A stretch of DNA of 64,000 nucleotides from Polychytrium aggregatum (GCF_025602895.1 NW_026516211.1:992001-1056000); one strand, 5' to 3'; shown: positions 48,200-60,170, numbered from the stretch's first letter. The notes: generated from the sequence alone by a model not told the origin. Translations and numbers: made by a program.

Positions 48200-49691
48200 A
48201 TGTCTCGCCAGCTCGGCCCTGGCCCCGCGCAGGCCCTCGCTCGCCTTGCACTTGCCCTCTACTTCGTCTCCTGCGTGTGGGTCGGCGCCTCGCCGTTGAC
48301 CAACGTCATCGCCTCCTACAGCGGCTCCAACTTCCTCAGCGGCTTCAGCTTCTTTGTCGGCGATGACCCGACCAACGGTTTTGTCAACTATGTGGACCAG
48401 AACACTGCCGTCTCCTCGAATCTGGTCTACTATCGCCCCGACCGCGGAACCTTTATCGTCGGCGTCGACAACACCTCCGTGGCCACTTCCAGCCGAGGCC
48501 GCGACTCGGTCCGGCTGACATCGACCGTCAGCTTTTCTTCGGGCCTGTTTCTCTTTGATATCGTGCACATGCCGACGGGGTGTGGACTCTGGCCTGCTCT
48601 CTGGACAAGTAGGTGCCCGCAGTGGCCTTGAATTCTTTGCTTCTCCCGGATCGCATTCGGCCGCTTCTTCCGCCTGCCTCTCCACGCTGCAGCCCGACCC
48701 CTCTCCGTCCGCTAACATTCCCTGGATCGACCCGTCCCCAGCCGGCCCAAACAACCCAAACAGCGGCGAAATCGACATTGTCGAAACAGTCAACAACCGG
48801 CCCGGCAACTCTCTCTCGCTTCATTCGGGCCCAGGTTGCTACTCTGCAATCAAGCGCACCCAGATTGCCAACTACAGCTCGCTGACCTGTGCCAACAACG
48901 CCAGCGCCCCGGTCCCCAACACTGGCTGCTCCAACTCTGTCCGTGGCGCTATGTACGGCGGCGACGGCTTCAACCAAATGAACGGCGGCGTATATGCTCT
49001 GCTCTGGGATGCCGGCGGCATTCAAATCTGGATGTTCCCCCGTTCCAGTATCCCGAGCGACGTCACCAAAGGCGCACCCGATCCATCCACCTGGCCCACG
49101 CCCATCGTCTCCTTCCCGTTCTATTGCTGCTCTGCATCAAACTTTGCCTACAACACCATCGTCCTCAACACTGACTTTTGTGGCAACTTTGCTGGCCCCA
49201 CGTTCCTCAAAACATGTGGATCCGGAGGCAACTTTACCCGGGACCAGTCTTTCGATGCATGCGAGGATTTTGTCAAGAACAACTACTCGGCCTTCAATGA
49301 AGCTTACTGGGAGATCAACTACTTCAAGGTGTATTCAGTCGACTCGAGTAAGTATCCCGTGTCTTGCGTGCCGTTGGTGCAGAGCAGATTGATCGACGGG
49401 TCGGCTGGCTCGCGGGTTGACTGGCCAGGTACCAAGGCCTCCGCTCGTCCGGGACCTATCTGCCCAGCGAATGGTCGATGCCGATCCTCTCTTCAGCCGC
49501 TGTCGGCATCTGCTCGATCTCTGCTGGCACCATTAACCACGGACGACTGTTTCCCCGCAGGCAAGCCGTCGTTCAATACCCAAAACGTTCCGGCCGGCAC
49601 CTGCCCCAAAGTATCGATGGCACCGCAGCTGGTTTCGTCGCTGTTCAGCCTTGCTTTGGTTGGAGTTGTATCCCTCTTTGCCCTGCTATAG
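48200..49691 (+). CDS. secreted GPI-anchored GH16-family glucanase/transglycosylase
   Basis: Three exons, 48200-48608, 48742-49347 and 49561-49691, give 381 residues. An N-terminal signal peptide (LARLALALYFVSCVWVGAS) and a C-terminal hydrophobic tail (LVSSLFSLALVGVVSLFALL) suggest export and GPI anchoring. The catalytic GH16 motif GEIDIVE is present right after the first splice junction, preceded by GCGLWPALWT and followed by YEIN-like EAYWEINYFKVY. Fungal GH16 enzymes of this layout act on beta-1,3(4)-glucans or link cell-wall glucan and chitin. The exact substrate cannot be told from sequence. Cys residues are frequent (CYSAIKR, PFYCCSASNF). It lies only about 220 bases downstream of MAEA. 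Confidence 0.88.
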
Positions 49692-49716
49692 ACTCAGATG
49701 TATTATGATCAGGCGA

Positions 49717-49757
49717 CACATCAGGCCACACAGGCCACATCAGGCCACACAGGCCAC
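49717..49757. repeat. tandem CAGGCCACA repeats after GH16 stop
   Basis: Two copies of a 19-20 base unit, itself built of two CAGGCCACA blocks, lie in the likely 3' UTR of the GH16 gene. Confidence 0.8.
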
Positions 49758-50301
49758 ACGATGCTCTTCCATCCTGTGTTTTATCATGGCTTGTGTTGCG
49801 CGGCCATTGGGAACTCAATAATGTTCTATGTAGTACTTCCAAACATTAACGGGACGCCAAGTGTCGTGGCAGGGAGCTGTGATGAGCGAGCGGTGATGAT
49901 CAACGAGGAACGTATTGAGCCATCTTACTGCCGTCGCTGTTGCCGGTCATTTTGGGTCGGGTGTCGGCCGACATCGCAAGTCCATAGTCCCCGCTGGTGG
50001 AATCCGACACACATCCCTGCTCTGCCTCCACGATATGGATAGCCGTTGCGGATGATGGATGTATGTGCATCCAGATTGGGAATGAGCAGCAATCGGAAGC
50101 TGGTCGCCGATGCTGGTGCAACCAGGAGCGATTTCAGGCCAAAGCCGGGACGGCTTCAAGCACGTGACATGCTGTGGCTTTGTCTCGCGGTTGATATGGC
50201 GATGGCTGGGCGGCTCTCTTTTGAATTCCCTCTATCACAAGCCCATTTGTATCCATAGGTAGCTATCGTGGGCGACGCATACTGAGCGCCATATGCCGAG
50301 G

Positions 50302-50348
50302 CCCATCCATCCATCCATCCGTCCATCCATCCATCCATCCATCCATCT
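50302..50348. repeat. (CATC)n tetranucleotide array
   Basis: About eleven copies of CATC with one CGTC variant lie in intergenic DNA about 600 bases upstream of eL29. It is the same motif class, on the opposite strand, as the GGAT array in uL15 intron 1. Confidence 0.93.
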
Positions 50349-50948
50349 ATCTTCACCGCTCGTCGGTGGGTGGATGCCTCACCCGGACGACCCCATTATC
50401 ACGGATTGGGCCAAGCCAATTGCTGGTTCAAGACAATCACGCACCGACAACCTCCGAACAAACGAGCCCTCGTGGCCAAGCTGCGGCATCGGCGAGCGCC
50501 ACGGTTTCTTGGCTAGTCGCTCTCGAGCAAGACCTGAATGGTCGACGCTGGCGTTGTCGTTTGAGAAGGGGCTGCCTTGGCCTGCAAACCCCTCACCCAC
50601 CATGTCGAGCCGGCCGAACAGAAAATAGAGCCATGCGCACGAATCTGCGCCGATCAAAATGAGGCATCGTGCTCACACTCTCAACGGCATCGTGTCTACG
50701 ATTCTATCTGGATATCCGACCTGCAGCTCGGAGTGCGACTCTGGCGACCAACCTTACCCCCCCCCACCCGCAAGGATCGACTGATGGATAGATGGATGGA
50801 CGAGCGGATAGGCGCGACTGGCTTGGACTCGGCCTTATGGCTCGGGTGCGCTGTGAGGCGTGGCTGCCTCACATTCGAGCAGCACAGTCGCTAACCGTTG
50901 TTTCCTCGTGGCTGCCGTCCCGTAGGTATAGCCTAATTCATCGGGAGA

Positions 50949-51352
50949 AATGGTTTGTATCGGGTGCGATCAGTTGCCGCAGAGCGTGCGCCGCATTGAA
51001 GCTCGACCGTCTGGGCGTGCATCTGCGGGCTTGGTCCTGACCGATGCCCCATTTGCGTGTCATTCAGGCCAAGTCGAAGAACCACACCAACCACAACCAG
51101 AACAAGAAGGCTCACCGTAACGGTATCAAGAAGCCCAAGAACCACAAGTACCCTTCTCTCAAGGGTGTTGACCCCAAGTTCCTGCGCAACCAGCGTTTTG
51201 CCAAGAATGGCATCCGCAACGGTGAGTGTCTGTGACCCCTGGACCGGCTGCGTCGATCCAGCCCACTGATCCGCGCATATGGCAACGGCCAAGTCCAGTG
51301 CACTGATGCCTTCTCGTTTGTGTTTCTGCCACCAGCCAACAAGGACGAGTAA
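50949..51352 (+). CDS. RPL29: ribosomal protein eL29
   Basis: Three exons, 50949-50951, 51068-51221 and 51336-51352, give 57 residues. The start codon forms the first coding exon by itself (ATG then donor GTTTGT). The second exon reads [20 protein letters not shown], then [20 protein letters not shown] and [11 protein letters not shown], and a 17-base last exon ends NKDE-stop. The product is a small, very basic large-subunit protein of eukaryotes. The first exon is assigned because the family starts MAKSKNHT and no nearer in-phase ATG precedes AKSKN. An upstream in-frame ATG at 51044 would add eight residues not seen in the family. Confidence 0.9.
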
Positions 51353-51976
51353 ATTGCTTGTGGTGGCTGCGAGCCGTGTGTGGTAGTCGGATTCCCATCG
51401 AGGCGCATGGCAGCTGAGCCTGTGCCGGTCGCCCTCTTTGCATGCGATGACGACGTACGGCTTGGATTGTGTGCGCCATATATTTCAATATATGTAGCCT
51501 AAATCGAAACGAGACACGATGTGGATGGCATGTGGGGTGGTATTGATTGATTATCATCATCATCGGGCTGAATGCAGTGCCGCCCACATTGAAACGGAAC
51601 GGCAACGAAATCCATTTGCTGGGAAGGCGACGACATGTTCGATTGTTTGCTCAGCGTGCTGTGGCAAACGAGCCGAGAAGCAATGCTGCCCATCGCCATG
51701 TCCGCATTCCCACGCATCCCACAGTGCCTTCCAGGCGATCCTGTGTGCCTGGTGTGATTGGGGTTGATCAATTGGGGTCGACAGCTTCGATTCCAGCATA
51801 CCCGTCATTCACAGACGCTTTCGACCCCAACCGCACGGTGGCCATCTGCCGTCATCAGCGTCTCCGAAGCATCCGAAGCATCCGAAGCATCCGAAGCATC
51901 CGAAGCAGCAAGACTGCCGTCGCTTGCATCGACACTGCTCGCGTCGTCGGCTGGCAGATTCGCATCCCTGCCGGCC
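51353..51976. other. intergenic between eL29 and CCDC33-like gene
   Basis: About 620 bases with no gene recognised. A nonamer array lies at 51862-51908, close to the downstream start codon. The frame containing the start codon is open through this array. Confidence 0.55.
51862..51908. repeat. (TCCGAAGCA)n nonamer tandem repeat
   Basis: Five copies of TCCGAAGCA lie 70-115 bases before the CCDC33-like start codon. The same frame as the gene would read Ser-Glu-Ala repeats, so translation from an earlier start cannot be excluded, but no upstream conserved sequence supports it. Confidence 0.92.
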
Positions 51977-54900
51977 ATGAGCGCCGACGAGCTGACCCTC
52001 ACCGTCACGCTGACGGATGTGACCTTCAGCCGCGAGGGCTACTATTTCGTCCTCCTCCAGCTCAAACACGACGGCGAGCTTACGGGCCCCAAGAACCGGA
52101 CCGAGGTCTGCAGCCGAGTGACGGCGCCTGTGTTTCGCACAAGCACCTTTAAATTCGATCGAGCTATTGCCACCAAGTCGCCCGAGCTCGAGCTGACCGT
52201 CAACGAGATCATCACCGCAGCCGATGGCAGCAAGGCGGTCAAGATCATCGGCGGCAATGTGGTTTCGCTGAGCGACATAGCATCGGATCGCTCGGGACAG
52301 CGACAGTCCAAGATCACCCATCTCTATGCTACCTCAGAATATGCCCAAACCCTCGGCGGCAACAAAAAGAACCTCCGCAACGGAGTGGCCACCGTGGGCA
52401 GACTGACTCTCACGTTTGTGTGCGAAGGTAGGCACCGCGATCGGTTAGGGTCGCCCCACCTAATGAAGCCTCGTTCGGGCCCGTATCCGACAGAGTCTCA
52501 TCGCCCATCCCTTTGACGACAGGCAGTGCCCTTCCCAAACCCGAGCAGGTCAGCAAATCAACGATCGAGGCCGGTAAGCAACTCGGGCGTCTCTCTGGTT
52601 CAAAGTTGCGGTGTTGGGCCGACGCGATAGCGACTGCTCTCGGTTAAAAATGGCTATGACTATAACCCGATACTTTGTTCTTCGCGGCCATAACGATGGC
52701 TGGATGCTAGATCATTCTCCCAAGGCAGATCGTGGTGAGTCTTCAAGAACGGCACGCTTACGACTGCGGATCGCTCAGAATGTTGCCCCAAGGGTGGGCT
52801 GTACTGAGCCTTTCGCTTCTCCGCATCGACCCAGCGCTGCCGGCCTGGAAGGAGGTCCATGTTGAGGCCCCCCCTCAGAGACAATTTGAGCATGAACGTG
52901 CCCGAGACGCTGTGCCAACACCCAAGGAAGCCACAACCACAGACCATCCGAGCGAACCCACCGAGCCCAGCGAGTCACCGCAGCTACCAGCACCACAGTC
53001 TCCAGATCCGACCTGGCGCCAGGGTGAGTCGTGGGAAACAGGATTCCAGGAGCCTTCATCTCCAGCACGGTTGATCTCTCGGCCGCCTGACCGTTTCGAT
53101 GTGACGTCAGACGTCCCATTCTGTTTCCAGGAACAAGCGCCGCATCCCGGACACCGGATACGACTGTTCGTCCACGAGGTCTGGGGACTGCCGGTCGCAA
53201 GCCCAACCAACGAGAGCGGTACTGTATCGGCATCACCGGTATCAGTGTTTGTCTCGGCTCGAGTCCATGACCCTGCATCAACATTGCCTAAGAGAGGAAG
53301 CTATGCTACAAGCGCCAGTTATGCTTCCACGGGCGGGTAAGCTCCAGCCCCCAGGCAATTGACTAGGTTCCTGTGATCCCGCGATACCTCTCTAACCTGC
53401 TCGTTTGCAGCGAAGCACTCATTGCCGAGTGTCTGACTTTGGACCTCGACGAGCCTTATTCTCCATCGAGCGCACCAAACCTCAACATCTCCGTCATCAA
53501 CAGCACCACGGGCGATGCTATTGTGGCTTTTCTCTTTCCCGTCTCGACCATATACTGTCCCTCCCATCGACAGCTCAACGTGATCCTCAAAGGCGCTGCC
53601 AATGGACTGAGCTCGCCCCTGTTTTTGCGGCTCGGCATTGTCTCCATCAACACGATGGTTGATTCTGTCCGGCTACTGCAGCAGGAGTATTCCGGTCCCA
53701 TGACCTTCTTCCAAATCCAGCCGCGCGGGATCAACAACACGTTCCCATTCTCTATGAGATGCTATTGTGTCGTGCGACTCGTTCCAGACACTAGAGCCTA
53801 TTTGGTGGCCATGGATCAACTGCAGCGGTCCTATATGGTTGGTCAATTCTCATGTAGCTCTGTGCTTGAGTGCCGGCCAAGCAACTTTCTTGATTCTGGA
53901 ATCGCTAACTCATCAGCAATATCCACCTCTACCGATTTCACCAGGATGGCCATGAGTTCAGTTGCTCGCCGGTTGAGCCCGAGGTCACGTTGACTTTTGA
54001 TGAACAGGGATGCCTCACCAACCTTGAGGAGCTCTACACCAAAGTATACATTCCGCAGCTGGCGTACTCACCCCGGGATGCCGACAAAGTGTATCCAAGG
54101 GCAGCCCGGAGCGGCAGATGCTATCAGATGACATGCGCCTCTGAGGCCACGGCATCTCCGACATGGAGCGATGCCTGCTTTATGTTTGCGTTACCGGCGG
54201 TATGTGCCCAGCAAAGTCGCAGGCGACAGCGTCTCGACCCGTGTTCGGTGATCTCGTGTTCGGTGATCTCGTGTTCGGTGATCTCGTGTTCGGTGATCTT
54301 GGATGTTGCTGCTTGCATTCCCATACCACATTGGTTGTGGATGGCTCCACTGTCTCATTACCAGCCAAGGCGATATGTACGTCACTTCTATTCGCTCATA
54401 CTGTTGCTCTTGCTTACTCTGCAACTCTGACATGATCCAGCCTGAAGTTGGACCAGACACAGGCTTCGCTATCGAGCTCTATCGCTGCGGCGTGGCCCAG
54501 TTTGATGGCGGCCCCCAGCCCCATCCAAATCGCGAACTTGATCGGCCGCTTATCCAAGACATGGTTTGCTACGCCACCATCGGGCTGCAGAGCAGCGGCG
54601 CTCTCAAAGTCCCACAGGCAGGCGGCGGAGTCGATCTGGACCATGTCAAAGTCAATTTCGTCGGTCGATTTGCCTCGTTGGGCGAGCGAAACAGCGTCCC
54701 GACCCTTCGGCTCTCGCTTATCCTTCCGGATATTCGCCTGGTAACGACGAGCTGCAATTGATTGTAAAGATTATATGCAGTCCACAGGACGACCTTCTCG
54801 CTTGCTCGAATCATTCTAATCGAATCTGGTCACCTGCAGGACACTTCGTCGGGTCCTGACCCATCCAAGACCTCTCCCACCGTCACCCAGGTAACGCGTT

Positions 54901-57229
54901 CACCAGATGTTGAAGCAAAGCAGCCAGGAGCTGTCCTGATGCACAAGCTACGCCGAATCTACTGCGCAAGCGGAAATACACTGACATTAATAGAACACTC
55001 AGGTCCAGGAGCCCAGGACGGATCGAAAATCAAGTCTCAGCCAAGAAAACAAAGCCTCAGCAGGGCCATCTGCACCGCAAAGGTCTGTAACGAGCGGCTC
55101 AAGGCTTCTCGAGCGTGATGACAAAGAGTCTGACCCTCGTTCCTTCACTCGGCATAGGAACAAGAGCAAGGCTGGTCACAACCATGACGACACACAAAAC
55201 CAAAGAGTCATCGACAGGTTGTTGCTGGAAATCGAGTGTCGCTCCGAAGCCATCCGAAGGGTTGGAGAAGATCTGATTCGAGTTCGCCAGCTCAATGCGC
55301 ATCTGGAGGTAGGATCGGCAAAGGCTTGCTGAAATCTGCAGGGTCCTGCACCCATCAAAGCCGACGATTACATCAAGCAAATTGATGCGCATTTCAACTC
55401 GGTGAGATGGCTGCTTATCGGTGGTATGTTGAAACGACACGGATCTGTGGATCAGGAAGCCAACCGAAACCTTCGAATGGTTGTTGCGAGCCACGAGTCT
55501 AAAGCCGGGTACCTCATCGAAGCGGTCGACATTGAAACGCTCTCTCTGGATGAGATCCGGAGACGATATGATATCCTTTTGATTTGATCAGCCTGGAAGA
55601 ATACCGCCAAAGATCCACCTGTTCCATGTCTAGCTAACCTCTTGTGACGCGGGCCATATCCTTGACTCTCACGATATCCTTTATTGTTCGACGGTACCCG
55701 TCCTCGCTGGCAAGCTGCGGCAAGAAAAGCTTATAAACCGCGGACTGACCGAGAGACTTGAAGAGGCACAAGCGGCAGCGATCGAGGTACATGGACAGGA
55801 GACTGTGATCATTTCGTGGCTGACAACGCTCGGGGGAGCGTCGCCAAATGCTTATTCTATGGACGCACAGAAAAATGAGATACAGAAAAAACTCTTGGAA
55901 CTCCGGCATGCCCATACAACACAGCAAGTCTATGTACAGAAGCTGCAGGTTCACATCTTCATCATGAGTCAATCAATCTGAGACGCTTGCTGTTGGATCG
56001 GCTTGGGGCCTCTGATCCTTTGGCTGTTATTGCCGCCCAGGACAGTGTTGCACGACAAACGCAGTACAAAAAGCTCGTCAAGTCGCAGGAAGAAGTCATA
56101 CAGAGAATGGGGATGCTGCTGAAGGAGTCGCTCAGTATCCAAAAGAAAGGTAAATTCCGCTGGTGCTGCAGCGCTCCCCCGGATGATATGTGGCCGCACA
56201 TCGCCGCACCACCGCATCGCCGCATTCGTCCAACCAAACATCTATTTGCGTTCGTGACCCATCGCTATCACAGAAAAGCTGGACGATTTTTTGAAATCTG
56301 TACAGATTGATTCGTCCGAGTTCGATTTGGGCCTCTACAGGCTACTTGCGGACGAGAACCAGGAGCTAAAGCGCAAGCTGCGCCAGTTTGAGCAGGTTGT
56401 TTCGGCCACAATGTCCCGTCGCTCGACTGAATGCCTTATATATGAGCCAGAGCTAATGCAATCACAATACAACATCCCAACGATTGAAAAGCGCGAGGAA
56501 ACAAAAACAGATGACAAACCGGGCAAACCTGATAGCAAGGACAAGTCGGTGACCCTTTTGGATCTGCATGCACAGGGGACTCTTGGGTTCATGCGTTTCC
56601 AGTCAATGAGCTGACCTGCTGACATCTTGCTTCCAGAGAGATTGCGGACTTGCGCTCGGCCTCTGACAACTTCCGACTTCTCATGAGGGCTGAGCGAGCA
56701 GAAACCAGAGTGGCGGCGCTCGAGCAGCAGGTCTGCGTATGCGAACAATCCAGTCCGTCGCACCGCCGTTCTCAGGCGATGCACTTGCCAGGCGGCTCTG
56801 ACCATATGATGAAAACAGATCATTGATAGCGCCAAGGGGTTTTCCAAGGAAACTGCCGAACTCAAGTCGACGATAGCCATCCTCAAGGCCAGGAGCGAGG
56901 TGTTGCCAGCGGCATCTCTGGTGAATGTGGGTATCTCCATCAAAGACAAGAGCAATCTCTGCTCACCCAGCTGATATGGCACCAACTGTTGTCCCGTCTG
57001 GTATCCATCCCAGGCCCAGAGCACTCCCAAGTCCGAATGTCCAGAAACACCCAAATCGGCCACTCCGATATCCCTCAAGCTTCCCCGCAAGCCATCGGTA
57101 CACTTGGAGCCAATGCCAGATGTCAAAGAATCAATGGCCAGGAGAGACACGACATCGTCCCCTTCGCCTGTAATATCGCAGCCGGGCTTTTGGACACTGC
57201 CCAAGGATCTTGTATTTGATCGCAAGTAG
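51977..57229 (+). CDS. CCDC33: CCDC33-like protein: C2-type domains followed by coiled coil
   Basis: Early exons close in phase: 51977-52427, 52527-52548, 52879-53023, 53131-53336 and 53411 to about 53837. Later exons are at about 53926-54199, 54441-54740, 55003-55308, 55344-55400, 55462-55570, 55680-55790, 55960-56149 and 56275 onward. The end is at 57227-57229, or at 56972-56974. The first half has beta-rich C2-like blocks (ELTLTVTLTDVTFSREGYYF, HRIRLFVHEVWGLPVASPTN, PLFLRLGIVSINTMVDSVRL). The second half is coiled coil (LLLEIECRSEAIRRVGEDLI, QYKKLVKSQEEVIQRMGMLL, LYRLLADENQELKRKLRQFE, RAERAETRVAALEQQ). The coiled-coil order parallels animal CCDC33, a protein of ciliated and sperm cells. 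Its function is poorly known, and a flagellar role is inferred. The middle exons need transcript evidence. Confidence 0.72.
54241..54300. repeat. four tandem copies of a 15-base unit
   Basis: GTGTTCGGTGATCTC is repeated four times, with one base change in the last copy. It lies between exons of the CCDC33-like gene, beyond the donor at 54200. The unit length is a multiple of three, so it would remain in frame if the segment were retained. Confidence 0.95.
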
Positions 57230-57387
57230 CCGAAAGTCAAGCGCCAACCCGTCGCGTGTGTCTCGGAGTCGCGAGATAGCGAGAATTAGCGCAACAGCCA
57301 GTATATGAATACAGGGTATAGATGTATCCGGAACATAGATGCGGCGATCTGTCGATAGTACCATAGACACTATGGGTTGAGCTATCA

Positions 57388-60170
57388 TCATGGAGAGTCT
57401 TGAGATCCCGACGGATCCTGATCCAAGTTGGCCAAATCAACTGCCTGGCTGTGAAGCGACTGGCAGAATCGCTTGAATTCAAGTGGGTCTCCCTGAGTAG
57501 AAAGCGACCCATCGAGTGAGTCAGCGCAATGGCAGACAACAATTACTCAACGCCACTCATGAATGCCCGACAGGGGCCTCATGTGCGCACCTTTCGTTTT
57601 TGGAGATTCACCATGACCCGTTTCAGTACAGTCCGCAGCTGTGTTTCGCCCGTTAAAGGACACCGTCGCTTGTCCACCGTGGAGAACACAATCTGAGCCA
57701 CGCTGGGTGTTAGTGGGCGGGATGAAAAACCATTCAGCGGATAGCCCGGTGCAGGTGGCAGCTTGCCTTTGAAAGCCGCTTGTTCACTTTGTGAGGGACG
57801 ACAAACTCTTCGAGGACACGAGAGAGCACAGACAGCGCTTTGTCGATGGTGCGGCAGTTTAGATAGAACCTCGTTGTTCGTTCCGACAAGAGAAGTTCCC
57901 GCAAAGCCCGGCGTCGCTGAGTCTGTTTCAACAGAGTTTGTTGGTTGCGGTGTTGGTGTGGATATGGGCGCGGGGTCAGTGTTCAGCACAGCACAAATCA
58001 ACCACATAGAGAATCTACGCCTCGACCGAAATGAGGGCAACAGCAGTAGAGCGCGGCTGAACAGCCCGACCAAATAGCATGGAATTTCGGCCGACCCGAA
58101 ACAGATACTTGGGCGATGGGCAGTGCTGGTTGGCTTACCGAGGAGACGTCAAGCTCTGCCCCGCTCGAAAGGCAGCGATCTACCGGTTGGGAGAATGACA
58201 CGATTCCTTTGTGCACTCGCTTACTGGGGCTGACAACCGATCCGGCAACAGCAATATCCTTCGCGAGGGTCTCTGGTTGTGAAAACGCGCTGATGTGGGG
58301 TTGTTGGTTATGTTATAGAAACAACGGGCATGGAAGTGCCTGCGTCCGCAAGTCGATACTGTCGTCCGTCGCCAGCATGGGCAACACCTACACAGGTTGC
58401 GTAGAATCCTCCAGATCTTCAGCCGGGGCGATGCGCTCGTTAATCAGATCAGCCATCTTGGTGACATCACCACATTTCCCTGTGAAGTAGCGCCCAGGCG
58501 ATGTGATTAGTGTGTCGTATGCATGGTTCCGGAACACCAGGGGATTCGTACGCCAGTGAGGAGCTAGTTCGATGCATTCATTCCTGACTTGAGATGCACT
58601 CACCACTCTCAAGGAGAGGATTGGGGGCTTGAAACCATTTGTGGTCAATGATGTCATCCAACAAAAGTCGCTCCTCGGGATTGATCGTGAGAATGCCTCG
58701 GATGAGATCTAGAGAAGGGGGATCGATTGTAAGCTCGATATATATCGCAGACCGATCCGGGAGCTGGTCTTGCTCGCCTCCGGACGTTGGCGCTGAGGAG
58801 CAAGTTGGTCTTGCGGCCGCGAACCCACCAAAAGATGCTGCTCCGAGCCTGTTCCATGGAGCATGTTCGTTCAGGTTGCCAGAGCAGTGGTCGAAGTACA
58901 GACGATACTCGTCGTCGGCGGTGGTGGGCTCGGCCCAGGGGGTATCTATGCCATCCATGGATATCAAGTCAGCCAACAGAGGAATCCAAGGTCCGGCTCA
59001 TATGCAGCTTGGGCACTTACTGCCGATGAGGAGGACAAACAGGATGACTCCTGCCGACCAGATGTCCGCCCGATCGCCGTCGTATCTGAGCTTCAGGACC
59101 TCGGGTGCAATGTACGGAGGGCTTCCACACAGGGTCTGCAGCACGCGGCGCTTGCCTTTGTGCATGAACACTGTCGACAGCCCGAAATCCGAGATCTTCA
59201 AGTTTCCTGGAATTCAGATCCGGCCGGCACATCGGCGCATCAGCACGGGGCTCGCATAGGGCCACGAAAGAGCCCTGACGACGACGACGCCACTGATGCG
59301 ATATGTTCAGCAAAACCCCACCATAGTCATCCAACAAGAGATTCTGCACAAACAGCATAAGCGAAAGGACCGATGTGAATGCAGGCAGGAAATGCTCTAC
59401 TGTTCCCAGCTTTGCCGAGTGGCAGCAGCAGCAGCATTGCTTGGAGCACTTCACTGACCTCGGGCTTCAGATCCCGGTGCGCTACACCCTTGCCGTGAAG
59501 GTATTCCTGGAGCAAAGGCACAGGCAGATCCAAATGCGGAGTCTGTGAGGAAGCAGACCGGCAATCGACAGCATGCTCGACAATGATTGCAAAGACGGCC
59601 AGCATTACCATCCCGGAAACAAGCTGAACGAAATAGAGATGGGCCAGATTCTCTTCGATCCCGACATCTGGAACTGGAGGGGCAAGGGATTCAGCCGAGC
59701 GCTCGGGCAGAGCCATCCCAGCGCTTTCTTCGTCGAACCATCGCTCGCGGCACTGGCAGAGGCATCACCTATGTGATTGAACAGTTCTCCGACGGCTGCA
59801 TATTCCATGAACAGATAGATGTGACCGTCGTCTTCCTCGGTGCCCAGAAGCCGAATGATACTCTCGTGTTCGATGCCCGAGTGGATCAGGATCTCCTTGC
59901 GCAGACACTGCAGCTGGGCGGCCGCCGAGTCGTTCTTGCGGACCGTTTTTACGGCAATGTAGGAGCCGTTGTCATCTTGGGCAAGCTGTACTCTGCGGCG
60001 CTTCGAGCGTCAACACGGAATCGATGCGCAAGCCCTATTGCGCATGGATCAGGGGACCACACTCAGCGAAATGCACCGCTGTCTTACCTGGCGAAACCAC
60101 CGACGCCGATGACGTCGAGCAAGAGTAGGTTCCGGATCCTTGGGCCAGCGGCTTTGGCTCTTTGGGACAT
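57388..60170 (-). CDS. CHK1: checkpoint kinase CHK1
   Basis: Thirteen minus-strand exons close in phase to 481 residues: 60170-60088, 59992-59769, 59667-59609, 59506-59459, 59343-59322, 59206-59021, 58945-58829, 58708-58604, 58479-58392, 58289-58139, 57922-57767, 57692-57591 and 57492-57388. CHK1 is the Ser/Thr kinase that stops the cell cycle after replication stress, downstream of ATR. Visible kinase elements are [53 protein letters not shown] and the CHK1-type NTPWAEPT. The linker has FSQP twice (VAFSQPE and VSFSQPV), like the conserved ATR-type SQ sites. The C-terminal KA1 autoinhibitory domain reads [20 protein letters not shown], then [16 protein letters not shown] and [10 protein letters not shown]. 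Intron 11 uses a GC donor (AAG then GCAAGC). The gene is divergent from the methyltransferase. Confidence 0.95.

Larger units (their letters stand above)
49692..50948. other. 1.25 kb intergenic region with short tandem repeats
   Basis: No gene is recognised. It contains a 20-base duplication of an ATCAGGCCACACAGGCCAC unit just after the GH16 stop codon (49717-49757), a CATC tetranucleotide array at 50302-50348 and a C9 run at 50757-50765. The right end should be the promoter of eL29. Confidence 0.5.
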
